Part shown: in pieces, positions 11,414-19,171 of the stretch
How positions within the stretch are numbered: the stretch's first letter is position 1
Layout: every line of letters begins with the position of its first letter
Source: an uncultured Paracoccaceae bacterium
GTDB taxonomy: Bacteria > Pseudomonadota > Alphaproteobacteria > Rhodobacterales > Rhodobacteraceae
Assembly (NCBI GenBank): GCA_947489705.1
Contig: CANLEQ010000004.1
Location: 124,001-188,000, forward strand
DNA: 64,000 nucleotides
Reading direction: 5' to 3'
Notes under the pieces: model-generated
What the model was told of the DNA's origin: nothing
What the model saw: only the letters and a program-made list of their open reading frames with translations
Databases searched by the model: none
Translations under genes and position numbers: made by a program

Positions 11414-11995
11414 TCAGTCCATCTTGCGCGTATAGGTCCAGGTGGGCACCCGACCGTTGCGCGCAACGCAGAAGGTCTCGGCATCCCCGAGCCACTGGAA
11501 CCCCGCATTCGTCAGAACCCGGGCGGAGGCAGGATTGTCCTGAAACACCTCGGCGAAGAGCGTGCCGCAACCATGCGGATTGGCCTCGACCATCGCCTGC
11601 ACCGCCTCGGAGGCAATATGCGCGCCCCAGGCATCGGGGGCCACCCAGTAGCGGATGTCTGACTGACCGCGATCCAGTGGCTTGAGGCGGATCATCCCGC
11701 TCACGGGCGAGCCCTTGCAGGGCGTTGCGTCGATGATCCAGGTGTCTTCCGAGCGTTCGGGATCGCTCGCACGACGCACGAAGGCCTCCGTGGCACCGGG
11801 CGGCAGCGGGTGCGGAACGGTCTGCGTGCCGCGGGCGACGCGCGCATCGCCGCGGTGAAGGTCCAGAAGGCCCGTATCCCCGATCTCCACGGGGCGGATG
11901 ATCAGGCGGTCCGTCCGAATGATCGGCTGATCGATCAGGACTGCCCCGGCGTTCCGGGGCCCCGATGTGCCGTGCTTCTTGTCGTTAAGGATCAT
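11414..11995 (-). CDS. GNAT family N-acetyltransferase (RimJ/RimL type)
   Basis: A 193-residue single-domain GNAT. It has the start-of-fold motif IIRTDRLIIRPVEIGDTGLL, a central IRYWVAPDAWGAHIASEAVQ acetyl-CoA site, and NPASARVLTNAGFQWLG near the C-terminus. The acceptor is unknown. The ATG at 11995 is preceded by a strong purine-rich site (GGGAGGGG). It follows the rpmA terminator and runs 9 bases from the tandem GNAT gene, so it probably starts the GNAT-GNAT-obgE-proB-proA unit or receives read-through from rplU-rpmA. Confidence 0.85.
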   Translation of the reverse strand: MILNDKKHGTSGPRNAGAVLIDQPIIRTDRLIIRPVEIGDTGLLDLHRGDARVARGTQTVPHPLPPGATEAFVRRASDPERSEDTWIIDATPCKGSPVSGMIRLKPLDRGQSDIRYWVAPDAWGAHIASEAVQAMVEANPHGCGTLFAEVFQDNPASARVLTNAGFQWLGDAETFCVARNGRVPTWTYTRKMD

Positions 11996-12020
11996 CAACC
12001 CCCCTCCCAAGGTGCGTGAT

Positions 12021-12057
12021 GAAAACGAAAAAGGGACCGGCCTCGTCGGCCGGTCCC
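12021..12057 (-). terminator. Rho-independent terminator of rplU-rpmA
   Basis: A perfect 10-bp stem (GGGACCGGCC at 12033-12042 with GGCCGGTCCC at 12048-12057) and a 5-base loop. On the minus strand it is followed by TTTTTCGTTTTC. It lies 22 bases after the rpmA stop and just before the GNAT gene, so it probably ends or attenuates the ribosomal transcript. Confidence 0.85.
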
Positions 12058-12078
12058 CGTTCGCGGATATGTCCGGCT

Positions 12079-12348
12079 TTACTCGGCGGCCTCGGCCTCG
12101 GGCAGCACCGAGATGAAGGTCCGTCCCTTGAGGCCCTTGTGGAAGGTCACGCGACCGTCCACCGTCGCGAAGATGGTGTGATCGCGACCGAGCCCCACAC
12201 CGTTGCCCGGCCACCACTTGGTGCCTCGCTGGCGAACGATGATGTTGCCGGCAATCGCTTCCTGACCGCCGAAGAGTTTCACGCCAAGGCGGCGACCGGC
12301 AGAGTCGCGACCGTTGCGGCTGGAACCGCCTGCTTTCTTGTGTGCCAT
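12079..12348 (-). CDS. rpmA: 50S ribosomal protein L27
   Basis: An 89-residue L27 of normal length, with the conserved N-terminus [20 protein letters not shown] and the [19 protein letters not shown] core. It places its N-terminal tail near the peptidyl-transferase centre. It follows rplU after 6 bases and is followed by a strong terminator. No Firmicute-type N-terminal cleavage sequence is present. Confidence 0.97.
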   Translation of the reverse strand: MAHKKAGGSSRNGRDSAGRRLGVKLFGGQEAIAGNIIVRQRGTKWWPGNGVGLGRDHTIFATVDGRVTFHKGLKGRTFISVLPEAEAAE

Positions 12349-12354
12349 CTGTCG

Positions 12355-13092
12355 TTACCCCTTTTCAGAGTTGAATTTCTCGGCCTGCGCGGCCCAGTCG
12401 TCCTTGGTGATCCGACCCTTGAGGGACAGCTGGTCGTCCATGTAGGCGACCTCTTCGGCATCCCAGGCCGTGATCTGGTCGAAGTGGAAGACGCCGTTCT
12501 GATGCAGCTTCTTCTCAAGCGCAGGTCCGACGCCGCCGAGCTTCTTGAGATCGTCGGGCGTTCCGTCGCGCGGCTCGGACAGGAGATTGCCGGGCTTGCG
12601 GGTCGCGCCGCCCTCGGCATCGTCGGTCTTGGCGGCGACCTTCTCGGCGGCCTCGCCTTCGACGGTACGCTTCTTCATCTCGGATTTCTGCGCGCGGTTC
12701 TTGGCGTACTGGCCCTTGTCGGAGGCGACGTTGGTCCATCCGGCAATCCCGGCGCCGATCGCTTCCTTCACGCCGCTATCGGACGCGCCGCTCTCGAGGA
12801 TGTCGCCGATCCGCAGGAGCGTGAGTTGCTGGCGGTGCCCCTTCGTGCGCTTGGAGCCGTGTTTCCGACGACGCTTGACGAAGTGGATGACCTTCTCGCC
12901 CTTGATCTGCTCGATCACTTCGGCCTGCACGCCGGCCCCGTCGACCAGCGGTGTGCCGAGGGTCGTGCCGACCATCAGGATTTCGTTGAACTGAACCTTT
13001 TCGCCGGCATTGGCAGCAATCTTTTCAACACGCAGCACGTCGCCCGGTTGAACCTTGTATTGCTTGCCGCCGGTTTTGAGAACCGCGAACAT
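12355..13092 (-). CDS. rplU: 50S ribosomal protein L21 with a 145-residue C-terminal extension ending in a helix-hairpin-helix-like domain
   Basis: Residues 1-100 are a standard L21 (MFAVLKTGGKQYKVQPGD; HFVKRRRKHGSKRTKGHRQQ; LLRIGDI). L21 normally ends near residue 103, but this protein continues to 245. Residues ~100-178 are a charged, alanine- and lysine-rich linker. Residues ~180-242 form a compact domain starting DDLKKLGGVGPALEKKL and containing FHFDQITAW and GRITKDDW. The same domain ends NuoE and a neighbouring membrane protein in this window. GxGP.LE is typical of helix-hairpin-helix nucleic-acid-binding turns, so extra rRNA contact is a reasonable inference. The gene has a strong promoter and a long leader. 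Confidence 0.93.
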   Translation of the reverse strand: MFAVLKTGGKQYKVQPGDVLRVEKIAANAGEKVQFNEILMVGTTLGTPLVDGAGVQAEVIEQIKGEKVIHFVKRRRKHGSKRTKGHRQQLTLLRIGDILESGASDSGVKEAIGAGIAGWTNVASDKGQYAKNRAQKSEMKKRTVEGEAAEKVAAKTDDAEGGATRKPGNLLSEPRDGTPDDLKKLGGVGPALEKKLHQNGVFHFDQITAWDAEEVAYMDDQLSLKGRITKDDWAAQAEKFNSEKG

Positions 13093-13142
13093 ATCGTCTT
13101 CCTCTGCTTTTCCGCGTCCTGTGGCCGCCAGATCGGGCGTTC

Positions 13143-13219
13143 CGGGGGATGTCCCCCGCCTCGGACAGCGCGCCCTTGGGCGTCATGTCATGCCACCGGC
13201 GACACGTCGCTCGCGCGAC
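13143..13219 (-). promoter_or_regulatory. Structured 5' leader of rplU
   Basis: The predicted rplU transcript begins about 137 bases before the ATG. It contains three short hairpins: 13143-13158 (6-bp stem, 4-base loop), 13171-13182 (4-bp stem) and 13206-13219 (GTCGC/GCGAC). This could be an autoregulatory ribosomal-protein leader. The structure was judged by eye and no Rfam family was matched. Confidence 0.3.
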
Positions 13220-13236
13220 ACGTTCCGGATTGGCGG

Positions 13237-13265
13237 TATATCCCCGCGATCGCGCCTTCTGTCAA
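13237..13265 (-). promoter_or_regulatory. Promoter of rplU-rpmA
   Basis: On the minus strand TTGACA (13260-13265) with a 17-base spacer and GATATA (13237-13242). It is the best sigma-70-like promoter in the window, as expected for ribosomal protein genes. Confidence 0.65.
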
Positions 13266-13278
13266 GCGCCCGGGAGTG

Positions 13279-14100
13279 TCAAATGTCCTGTCCCTGCATG
13301 AAACTTGCCGCGCGCAGGCCAAGAAGCTGCGAAATCTCGACGAACAGCGCATCGAACTCCGCGAAAAGCGCCGCATTGAGGGCCTGGCCGGCCTCGCTGT
13401 CGGAAAACGCGACATAGGCGGCGAGATCCTCGTCGCTCAGGGGCTCGTAGGCCAGGGCGAGATAGCCGTAGATCCAATCTTCGGTGTCGGCCCGGATGCC
13501 GGGTTCCTGCGCCCAGATGTCGGCGATCATCTGGTCTTCCTCCATGACGCCGTCGAGTACGCCACCCTCCGCCATGCCCTGATAGAAAGCGAAGTTGGCA
13601 TTCATCGCCCCGACGATGTTCATCTCGATCAGGTCGTTCGACGCGATGAAGTCGTCGATCTTTCCGATCCGGTCGGTTTCCTCCGCCCGCATCTGGATCG
13701 CGCGTTCCTCGGCGGCCGCCTCGACCGCGTCGTCCTGCATCGCCCGGCGCGCCGCGACCTCGAGGTCGACGATCGTCTGCCCCGGCTCTGTCGTGAAGAA
13801 ATCGGTGAGCGTGTCGATCTTGGTCTGCGGCAGGCGTCGGTCGAGCCCCTCAAGGAGATCGGCCTCCATCCGGTCCACGTCGTAGACGCGTTCGACCGCC
13901 GCGCTCCACCGCGCGGCGCCCGTTTCGGGAAAGAGCTCTTCCCTGAGGTCCGCGCCGTATTCCACGCCTTCGTCGCGCATCACCGCGATGACCTCGCCGA
14001 GCCGCAGCGCATCGAAGAGCGCTTCGGTCGCGGCCGATGGCGCAGCCTCTGCCGGCAAGGGCAGCAGGAAACAGGCCATGGCGCAGTATTTCTTGAACAT
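13279..14100 (-). CDS. Secreted DUF2059-like domain protein
   Basis: A 273-residue protein with a signal peptide (MFKKYCAMACFLLPLPAEAA) predicted to be cleaved near residue 19-20, so it is probably periplasmic. The body is acidic and helical. The segment FTTEPGQTIVDLEVAARRAM and the C-terminal LSDEDLAAYVAFSDSEAGQALN resemble the DUF2059 helical repeat (YxxxFTxxElxxlxxFYxSPxGqk), apparently present twice. The function of the family is unknown. The ATG at 14100 is chosen because it begins the signal peptide and has GGAG upstream. It is separated from rplU by the rplU promoter and is probably a separate unit. Confidence 0.72.
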   Translation of the reverse strand: MFKKYCAMACFLLPLPAEAAPSAATEALFDALRLGEVIAVMRDEGVEYGADLREELFPETGAARWSAAVERVYDVDRMEADLLEGLDRRLPQTKIDTLTDFFTTEPGQTIVDLEVAARRAMQDDAVEAAAEERAIQMRAEETDRIGKIDDFIASNDLIEMNIVGAMNANFAFYQGMAEGGVLDGVMEEDQMIADIWAQEPGIRADTEDWIYGYLALAYEPLSDEDLAAYVAFSDSEAGQALNAALFAEFDALFVEISQLLGLRAASFMQGQDI

Positions 14101-14257
14101 GGTGAGAGCTCCGCCTCGATCGGTGCGTCGGATCCGCATGATCCACAAGGTAGAGGTGCCGAGGATCGCTGCCAAGTGCCGATCAAGGGCGGCTTTGCTG
14201 CAAAAGATGCTTGCACCCCTTGCCCACGACGAATAGACGGCAGTTCCAGACCCCCGC

Positions 14258-14347
14258 GGAGAGGTGCCGGAGTGGTCGAACGGGGCGGTCTCGAAAACCG
14301 TTGAGGGTGCAAGCCCTCCCAGGGTTCGAATCCCTGTCTCTCCGCCA
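14258..14347 (+). tRNA. tRNA-Ser(CGA)
   Basis: A 90-base class II tRNA with acceptor stem GGAGAGG/CTCTCC, D arm GCCGGAGTGGTCGAAC, anticodon loop CTCGAAA (anticodon CGA, reading UCG), a long variable arm (GAGGGTGCAAGCCCTC), the T-arm GGGTTCGAATCCC, discriminator G and an encoded CCA. No integrase or att duplication is visible next to it. Confidence 0.96.
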
Positions 14348-14700
14348 TTTTCCCGAACCGCCGCCAGTTATTGCTGGTGCCACGCCACGCCGCGTTCGGC
14401 AGGAGGGCGCCCTCGATTGGCGAGCGGCTCGATAACGCCAACGCATGTCATCTCCGCCGTTCGGGACCTTCCCCGATTCTCGGGCATGTCGCGGATTCTC
14501 TTTTAAAAGGTTCCGCGAAGCCTCCAGGCGCGGATCTTCCCTTGCGCTTGAGCAAGCGGATATTGCGCGTTCTTCACCGGCTTGTTGCGGTCGGCGTTTC
14601 CGATTACGGCTCCGTGAATCCTCATGCGGCGCTTTCGGTATCACGCGGATGGCTTCCTCTCGCCGCGCAAACGGCGCCTCGGCAAGTCAGGAACAAGGTG
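14348..14700. other. Intergenic region without recognised gene
   Basis: 353 bases between the tRNA and the MFS gene. A frame is open through it on the plus strand into the transporter, but the encoded sequence has no membrane or domain character and is probably untranslated leader. A minus-strand frame that also runs through the tRNA is an artefact. No promoter, terminator or repeat is convincing. Confidence 0.6.
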
Positions 14701-15906
14701 ATGGCCAGAGCGTGGCTCTTCGACAATGGCGGCGGGGTGCGCAGCATGGCGTTGCTCGTCGTCGCGGAGATGGCGGCGATGAGCCTGTGGTTCGTCTCCG
14801 CCGCGATCCTCCCCGAGATGACCGCCGAGGCCGATCTCGGCGCGGGCCGCGCGGCGGCATTGTCGAGCGCCGTACAGATCGGTTTCGTGCTGGGCGCGCT
14901 CGGCATCGCTCTGCATGGAACCGCGGACCGCATCGACCCCCGTCGTGTCTTTGCGGTTTCCGCGGCGCTCGCCGCGCTTTGCAACGCGCTGCTGCTGTTC
15001 ACGCCGACGGGCGGCAATGCGCAATTGCTGCTGCGGGGGCTGACCGGGCTTTTCCTGGCGGGCGTCTACCCCGTCGGCATGAAGATCGCCATAGGATGGA
15101 GCCGCAAGCGGCGCGGGCTGCTCATCGGACTGCTCGTCGCGGCTCTGACCCTGGGCTCCGCAGCGCCGCATGCCATCGCCATTGCCGGCGGGGCTGAATG
15201 GCGCGTGACGGCCGGCGCGGCGAGTATGCTCGCGCTTGCCGCCGCGGGCGTGATCCTGATGGCAAGGCTGGGGCCGCATCATGCCCCGGCCCCGCCGTTC
15301 GATCCCCGGGCCCTACGGCTGGCGCTCGAGCTGAGAAGCGTGCGCCTGGCCTATGCGGGCTATCTTTGTCACATGTGGGAGCTTTATGCGTTCTGGGCCT
15401 GGATCGCCGCCGCGATGACCGTTTCCTTCGAGCCGTCCCTCGGGGCCTCCTCCGGGGAGGCGGCCCGGCTGACGGCGATCGCGGCGATCGCGCTCGGGGG
15501 TGTGCTCTGCATCCCCGCCGGCAGCATCGCCGACCGGGTCGGCAAGGCGCGCATCGCGGGATTGTGCATGGCCGGAAGCGGCGCCGCCGCTTTCGTGACC
15601 GCGGTCAGCTTCGGGGGCCCGCCAGCTCTTACGATCCTCGCCGTCCTGATCTGGGGCGCGCTGGTGATCCCCGATTCCGCCCAGTTCTCCGCACTCGTTG
15701 CGGATGGGGCGCCTCCAGAACGTGCCGGAAGCCTGATGACATTGCAGACCGCGCTCGGCTTTCTTCTCACCACCGTGACGGTACAGGGGGGGCCCGCGGC
15801 CGCGGCGGCGCTTGGCTGGCCAATGACGCTCGTCCTACTCGGACTTGGCCCGCTGCTCGGGGTGGAAGCGATGCGCCGTCTGGCGCGGCTGAGAGCCACC
15901 GGGTGA
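14701..15906 (+). CDS. MFS transporter
   Basis: A 401-residue major facilitator with about 12 hydrophobic helices. Loop signatures include HGTADRIDPRRVF between TM2 and TM3 and AGSIADRVGKARIAG between TM8 and TM9, which correspond to the MFS A-like motif GxxxDRxGRR. The cytoplasmic central loop is short. The substrate is unknown; the general pattern is like CynX/NarK-type or drug:proton antiporters. The ATG at 14701 is chosen as the first codon before TM1, with AGGA about nine bases upstream. It stands alone between the tRNA and the end of the complex I-rnj cluster. Confidence 0.85.
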   Translation: MARAWLFDNGGGVRSMALLVVAEMAAMSLWFVSAAILPEMTAEADLGAGRAAALSSAVQIGFVLGALGIALHGTADRIDPRRVFAVSAALAALCNALLLFTPTGGNAQLLLRGLTGLFLAGVYPVGMKIAIGWSRKRRGLLIGLLVAALTLGSAAPHAIAIAGGAEWRVTAGAASMLALAAAGVILMARLGPHHAPAPPFDPRALRLALELRSVRLAYAGYLCHMWELYAFWAWIAAAMTVSFEPSLGASSGEAARLTAIAAIALGGVLCIPAGSIADRVGKARIAGLCMAGSGAAAFVTAVSFGGPPALTILAVLIWGALVIPDSAQFSALVADGAPPERAGSLMTLQTALGFLLTTVTVQGGPAAAAALGWPMTLVLLGLGPLLGVEAMRRLARLRATG

Positions 15907-15976
15907 CAACGGAATGGGTCCGCGGCAAGACCGGAGTCCGGCGGCGGACGTGGCACCGCCGGTGATCCACCAGGGG

Positions 15977-17644
15977 TCAGTTCAGCCGCGAGATGACGAT
16001 CGTGACCTCCGGCTTGCGGCCGATCTCGTCCATGGCACTTTGGCGCGAGACCCTTCGCAGCGCCTCGTCGAGCTTGTCGTCATCCATCAGCGTCCGGTCA
16101 TCGGCGCGGTTCATGAACTGGCCGAGATCGGCCTCCATGACTTCGGTCAGTTCGCTGCCGGAACGCCCCTTCGCGGGAAGGCCCATCAGCTCGACCCAAG
16201 GATCGCCCAAGGGCGTGTCATCCTCGTCGATGATCAGGGTGACGACCACATGGCCGTTGAGCGCCATGCGGATGCGATCGCGCACGATCCCGTCGAGCGC
16301 ACCGACCTGCACCGAACCGTCGAGATAAACACGCCCCGTGTCGACATATTCGACGATCTCGGGCTTGTTTCCCGACAGCGAGACACAAGTGCCGTTCGGC
16401 GCGAGGATCCCCGCGCGGCCGTTGGATTTCGCGAGCTTCACGTGCTCGCGCAGATGGCGGTGTTCGCCATGCATCGGGATGACCATCTGCGGACCCACGA
16501 GTTCGTGCATCGCCAGAATGTCGGGACGGTTGGCATGGCCCGACACGTGGTATCGCCCGTCGGTATCCTCGACCACGTCGACGCCCTGTTCGGAGAACTG
16601 GTTCATGATCGAGATGACGCCCCGTTCGTTGCCGGGGATCGTGCGCGACGAGAAGAGAAACGTATCGCCGTCGGCCATGGTGAGGCCCATGTACTTGCCG
16701 CGGGCAAGCTGGGCCGAGGCGGCTCGACGCTCGCCCTGGGATCCCGTGACGATCAGCATGAGGTTCTCGCGCGGCACATCGCGTGCGTCGTCGGGCGAGA
16801 TCGTCGGCGGAAAGGAGTCGAGAACGCCAGTTTCGACCGAGGCCTCGATCATCCGGCGCATGGCCCGACCGAGAAGGCAGACGGACCGCCCCGCCGCGAT
16901 GCCGGCCAGTGCCAGGGTCTTCACGCGCGCGACGTTCGAGGCGAATGTCGTGGCGACCACCATCCCCGGCTGCTCGGCCACCAGCCTCTGGATCTCGGGC
17001 GCGAGTGATGATTCCGAGCGGCCTTCATGGCCCGAAAACACGTTGGTCGAATCGCAGACCAGTGCCTTGACGCCGGGTTTCGACGCTTCGGCCCAGAGGT
17101 CGCGGTCGAACGCCTCGCCTACGCCCGGCTGATGGTCGATCTTGAAATCGCCGGTATGGATGACGCGGCCGTCGGGCGTCTCGATCACCAACGCGGAGCT
17201 TTCGGGAATCGAATGCGACACAGGCAGGAAACCGATGTTGAAATCGCCGATCTGGCGCATTTCCGGCCAAGCCCCCATGATCTGGACCTTGTCCGGGTTT
17301 GCCCCCTGCTCTTCCATCTTGCGACGTGCGTGATGTGCGGTGAACGCACGCGCATAGACCGGCGCCTCGAGCCGCGACCACAGATGCCCCAGCGCGCCGA
17401 CGTGATCCTCGTGCGCATGGGTGATGAAGATGCCGTCGATCCGGTTCTTGCGCGCCTCGAGCCACGCCACGTCGGGGAAGATCAGATCGACGCCGGGTGT
17501 CGTGTCCATGTCGGGGAACGTCACGCCCAGATCGACGACGATCAACCGTTCGGCATCCGGGGCCCCGTAGCCATAGACATAACAATTCATACCGATCTCC
17601 CCCGCGCCGCCGAGGGGGAGATAGATCAGCCTTTTCGTGCTCAT
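15977..17644 (-). CDS. rnj: Ribonuclease J
   Basis: A 555-residue metallo-beta-lactamase fold RNase with beta-CASP domain and both 5'-3' exo- and endonuclease activity. It has the zinc motif HAHEDH at 76-81, HSIPESSALVIETPDGRVIHTGDFKID, the beta-CASP motif GSQGE followed by an SSRTIPGNE loop, and PMHGEHRHLREH. In alphaproteobacteria RNase J takes part in mRNA decay and rRNA maturation. The ATG overlaps the coaX stop by four bases. It is the last gene of the nuo-birA-coaX-rnj series. Confidence 0.95.
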   Translation of the reverse strand: MSTKRLIYLPLGGAGEIGMNCYVYGYGAPDAERLIVVDLGVTFPDMDTTPGVDLIFPDVAWLEARKNRIDGIFITHAHEDHVGALGHLWSRLEAPVYARAFTAHHARRKMEEQGANPDKVQIMGAWPEMRQIGDFNIGFLPVSHSIPESSALVIETPDGRVIHTGDFKIDHQPGVGEAFDRDLWAEASKPGVKALVCDSTNVFSGHEGRSESSLAPEIQRLVAEQPGMVVATTFASNVARVKTLALAGIAAGRSVCLLGRAMRRMIEASVETGVLDSFPPTISPDDARDVPRENLMLIVTGSQGERRAASAQLARGKYMGLTMADGDTFLFSSRTIPGNERGVISIMNQFSEQGVDVVEDTDGRYHVSGHANRPDILAMHELVGPQMVIPMHGEHRHLREHVKLAKSNGRAGILAPNGTCVSLSGNKPEIVEYVDTGRVYLDGSVQVGALDGIVRDRIRMALNGHVVVTLIIDEDDTPLGDPWVELMGLPAKGRSGSELTEVMEADLGQFMNRADDRTLMDDDKLDEALRRVSRQSAMDEIGRKPEVTIVISRLN

Positions 17645-18423
17645 GATTCTCGTTCCAAGTCCTTGTTGTGACGATAGATCACGGTCAATCCGTGCATCGT
17701 CAGATTGTCTTCGAACACGTCGAATAACGCGTCGCCCTGCTGGAATAACGGTGCCAGCCCACCCGTTCCGATGACCTTCATGGGGCGGGCGCGTTCCGCG
17801 CGGATGCGCTCCACCACCCCACTGACGAGGCCGACATAGCCCCAGAAAATACCCGATTGCATGCAATCGACCGTGTTGCGCCCCACGACCTGCGCGGGCA
17901 TCGTCACGTCGATGAGCGGCAAGGCCGCCGCAGCCTCATGTAGGGCGCGCAGACTGAGATTGACACCCGGCGCGATCACTCCGCCGACATAGGCCCCGTC
18001 GGCGCCGACGACGTCGAATGTCGTGGCCGTGCCGAAATCGACAACGATCAGATCTCCGCCATGCAGGTCGTAGCCGCCGACCGTGTTGACCAACCTGTCG
18101 GGGCCCACCGCGGTGCCCGCATCGACGCGCACATCGACCGGCAATGCGCAATCAGGCTTGCCCACCACGAAGGGACGGCAATCGAAATAGCGGTTGCAAA
18201 GGACCCGCAGGTTGAAGACCACGCGCGGCACCGTCGAACTCACGATCGCCTCGGTGATCTTCACATCGATCTTCTGCAGTTGCATCAGCGTGGTGAGCCA
18301 GACGTAATACTGGTCCGCCGTCCGGTTCCATTCCGTGGCGGTCCGCCACATCGCAAGGAATTTGCGGCCGTCCCAGATCGAGAAGACGGTATTGGTATTG
18401 CCGCAATCGATGGCCAGAAGCAT
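17641..18423 (-). CDS. coaX: Type III pantothenate kinase
   Basis: A 260-residue cytoplasmic kinase of the ASKHA fold that phosphorylates pantothenate, the first step of coenzyme A synthesis. Unlike CoaA it is not feedback-inhibited by CoA. The sequence shows the phosphate-1 motif at the N-terminus (AIDCGNTNTVFSIWDG), the pantothenate site DAGTAVGPDRLVN, the DFGTATTFDVV phosphate-2 motif and the C-terminal GTGGLAPLF adenosine motif. It lies ten bases after birA and overlaps rnj by four bases. AGAGG precedes the ATG. Confidence 0.95.
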   Translation of the reverse strand: MLLAIDCGNTNTVFSIWDGRKFLAMWRTATEWNRTADQYYVWLTTLMQLQKIDVKITEAIVSSTVPRVVFNLRVLCNRYFDCRPFVVGKPDCALPVDVRVDAGTAVGPDRLVNTVGGYDLHGGDLIVVDFGTATTFDVVGADGAYVGGVIAPGVNLSLRALHEAAAALPLIDVTMPAQVVGRNTVDCMQSGIFWGYVGLVSGVVERIRAERARPMKVIGTGGLAPLFQQGDALFDVFEDNLTMHGLTVIYRHNKDLERES

Positions 18424-18433
18424 CGGCGCGCCT

Positions 18434-19171
18434 CTAGAAGTACACGTCGGCCGCGGCGATGCGCCGCTCGCCGTCGCCCGTGTCGAGAAGGAGCCGCCCC
18501 GCCTCGTCGATGCTGCGAAAGACGCCGGTAACCTCCTCCCGGCTCGTCCTGGCGGTGATCACCTCACCGAGGCGCGCGGCGTGGCGCAGCCACTTCTCGC
18601 GGATAGGCTCGAAGCCGAGCTGTTCGAGGATGCTCTCTTGCGTCGCGTAGTATCCCGCGAGGCGCAGCAGGAAGTCCTCGGGATCGATCGCCCGGTCGAG
18701 CTTTACCGGCGGAAAGGCCGCGTCCTTTATTCCCTCTGGCACGTGCACGAGGTTCACGCCGATGCCGATCGCAAGCCAGTCGACCTCGTTGCCCTTGGTC
18801 GTCGTCTCCAGAAGGATGCCCGCGACCTTGCCCTGGTCGAAGAGGACGTCATTGGGCCATTTGAGCGCGAGCCGCGTCCGGTTGGTATAAAGCGCGAGCG
18901 TCTCGAACAACGCGGTGGCGGCCATGAACGACCTGAGCGCGGACCACCCCGCCGTGCCCGTCGGCCGCATCATCAACGTGGCCGAGAAGTTTCCCCGCGG
19001 CGTTTGCCAATCCGAACTGCGTCGCCCCCTGCCGCCCGTCTGTTCCAGCCCGAGGATCCATGTCGGTCGCTCGAGGTCTGGCGCCAGTCGAAGCCCTTCG
19101 GCATTTGTGCTGTCCACGCTGTCGCGGACGATGCAGGCATAGCCTTCGGGCCAGAGGGGCTCAGTTGACAA
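18434..19171 (-). CDS. birA: Biotin--[acetyl-CoA-carboxylase] ligase
   Basis: A class I biotin protein ligase of 245 residues without the N-terminal DNA-binding domain. Motifs are [11 protein letters not shown], the biotinyl-AMP loop [10 protein letters not shown] (~47-56), [20 protein letters not shown] and IGIGVNLVH. It attaches biotin to acceptor proteins such as the MccA-like subunit encoded at 39.6-41.5 kb. The start is set at TTG (19171), overlapping the nuoN stop by 11 bases. No ATG or GTG gives a better start, so the first few residues are uncertain. Confidence 0.9.
   Translation of the reverse strand: MSTEPLWPEGYACIVRDSVDSTNAEGLRLAPDLERPTWILGLEQTGGRGRRSSDWQTPRGNFSATLMMRPTGTAGWSALRSFMAATALFETLALYTNRTRLALKWPNDVLFDQGKVAGILLETTTKGNEVDWLAIGIGVNLVHVPEGIKDAAFPPVKLDRAIDPEDFLLRLAGYYATQESILEQLGFEPIREKWLRHAARLGEVITARTSREEVTGVFRSIDEAGRLLLDTGDGERRIAAADVYF

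Noticed and set aside
12016-14304. A plus-strand frame of about 760 codons opposite rpmA, rplU and the DUF2059-like gene
   Set aside because: It runs through a terminator, two ribosomal protein genes and a promoter; not coding.
13980-14441. A second minus-strand frame over the tRNA encoding MAERQGFEPWEGL
   Set aside because: Another standard artefact of antisense tRNA-Ser, overlapping the secreted DUF2059-like gene.
14183-14644. A minus-strand open frame of about 150 codons across the tRNA-Ser, encoding RDRDSNPGRA
   Set aside because: This is the well-known spurious translation of the antisense strand of a tRNA; there is no independent coding evidence.
14348-14700. Phage attachment site at the tRNA-Ser
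   Set aside because: No integrase, no visible repeat of the tRNA 3' end and no foreign-looking composition in the neighbourhood.
15907-15976. Inverted repeats (GTCC/GGAC and CACC/GGTG) after rnj as a terminator
   Set aside because: Short palindromes without a T-tract on either strand; the region is GC-rich and chance palindromes are expected.
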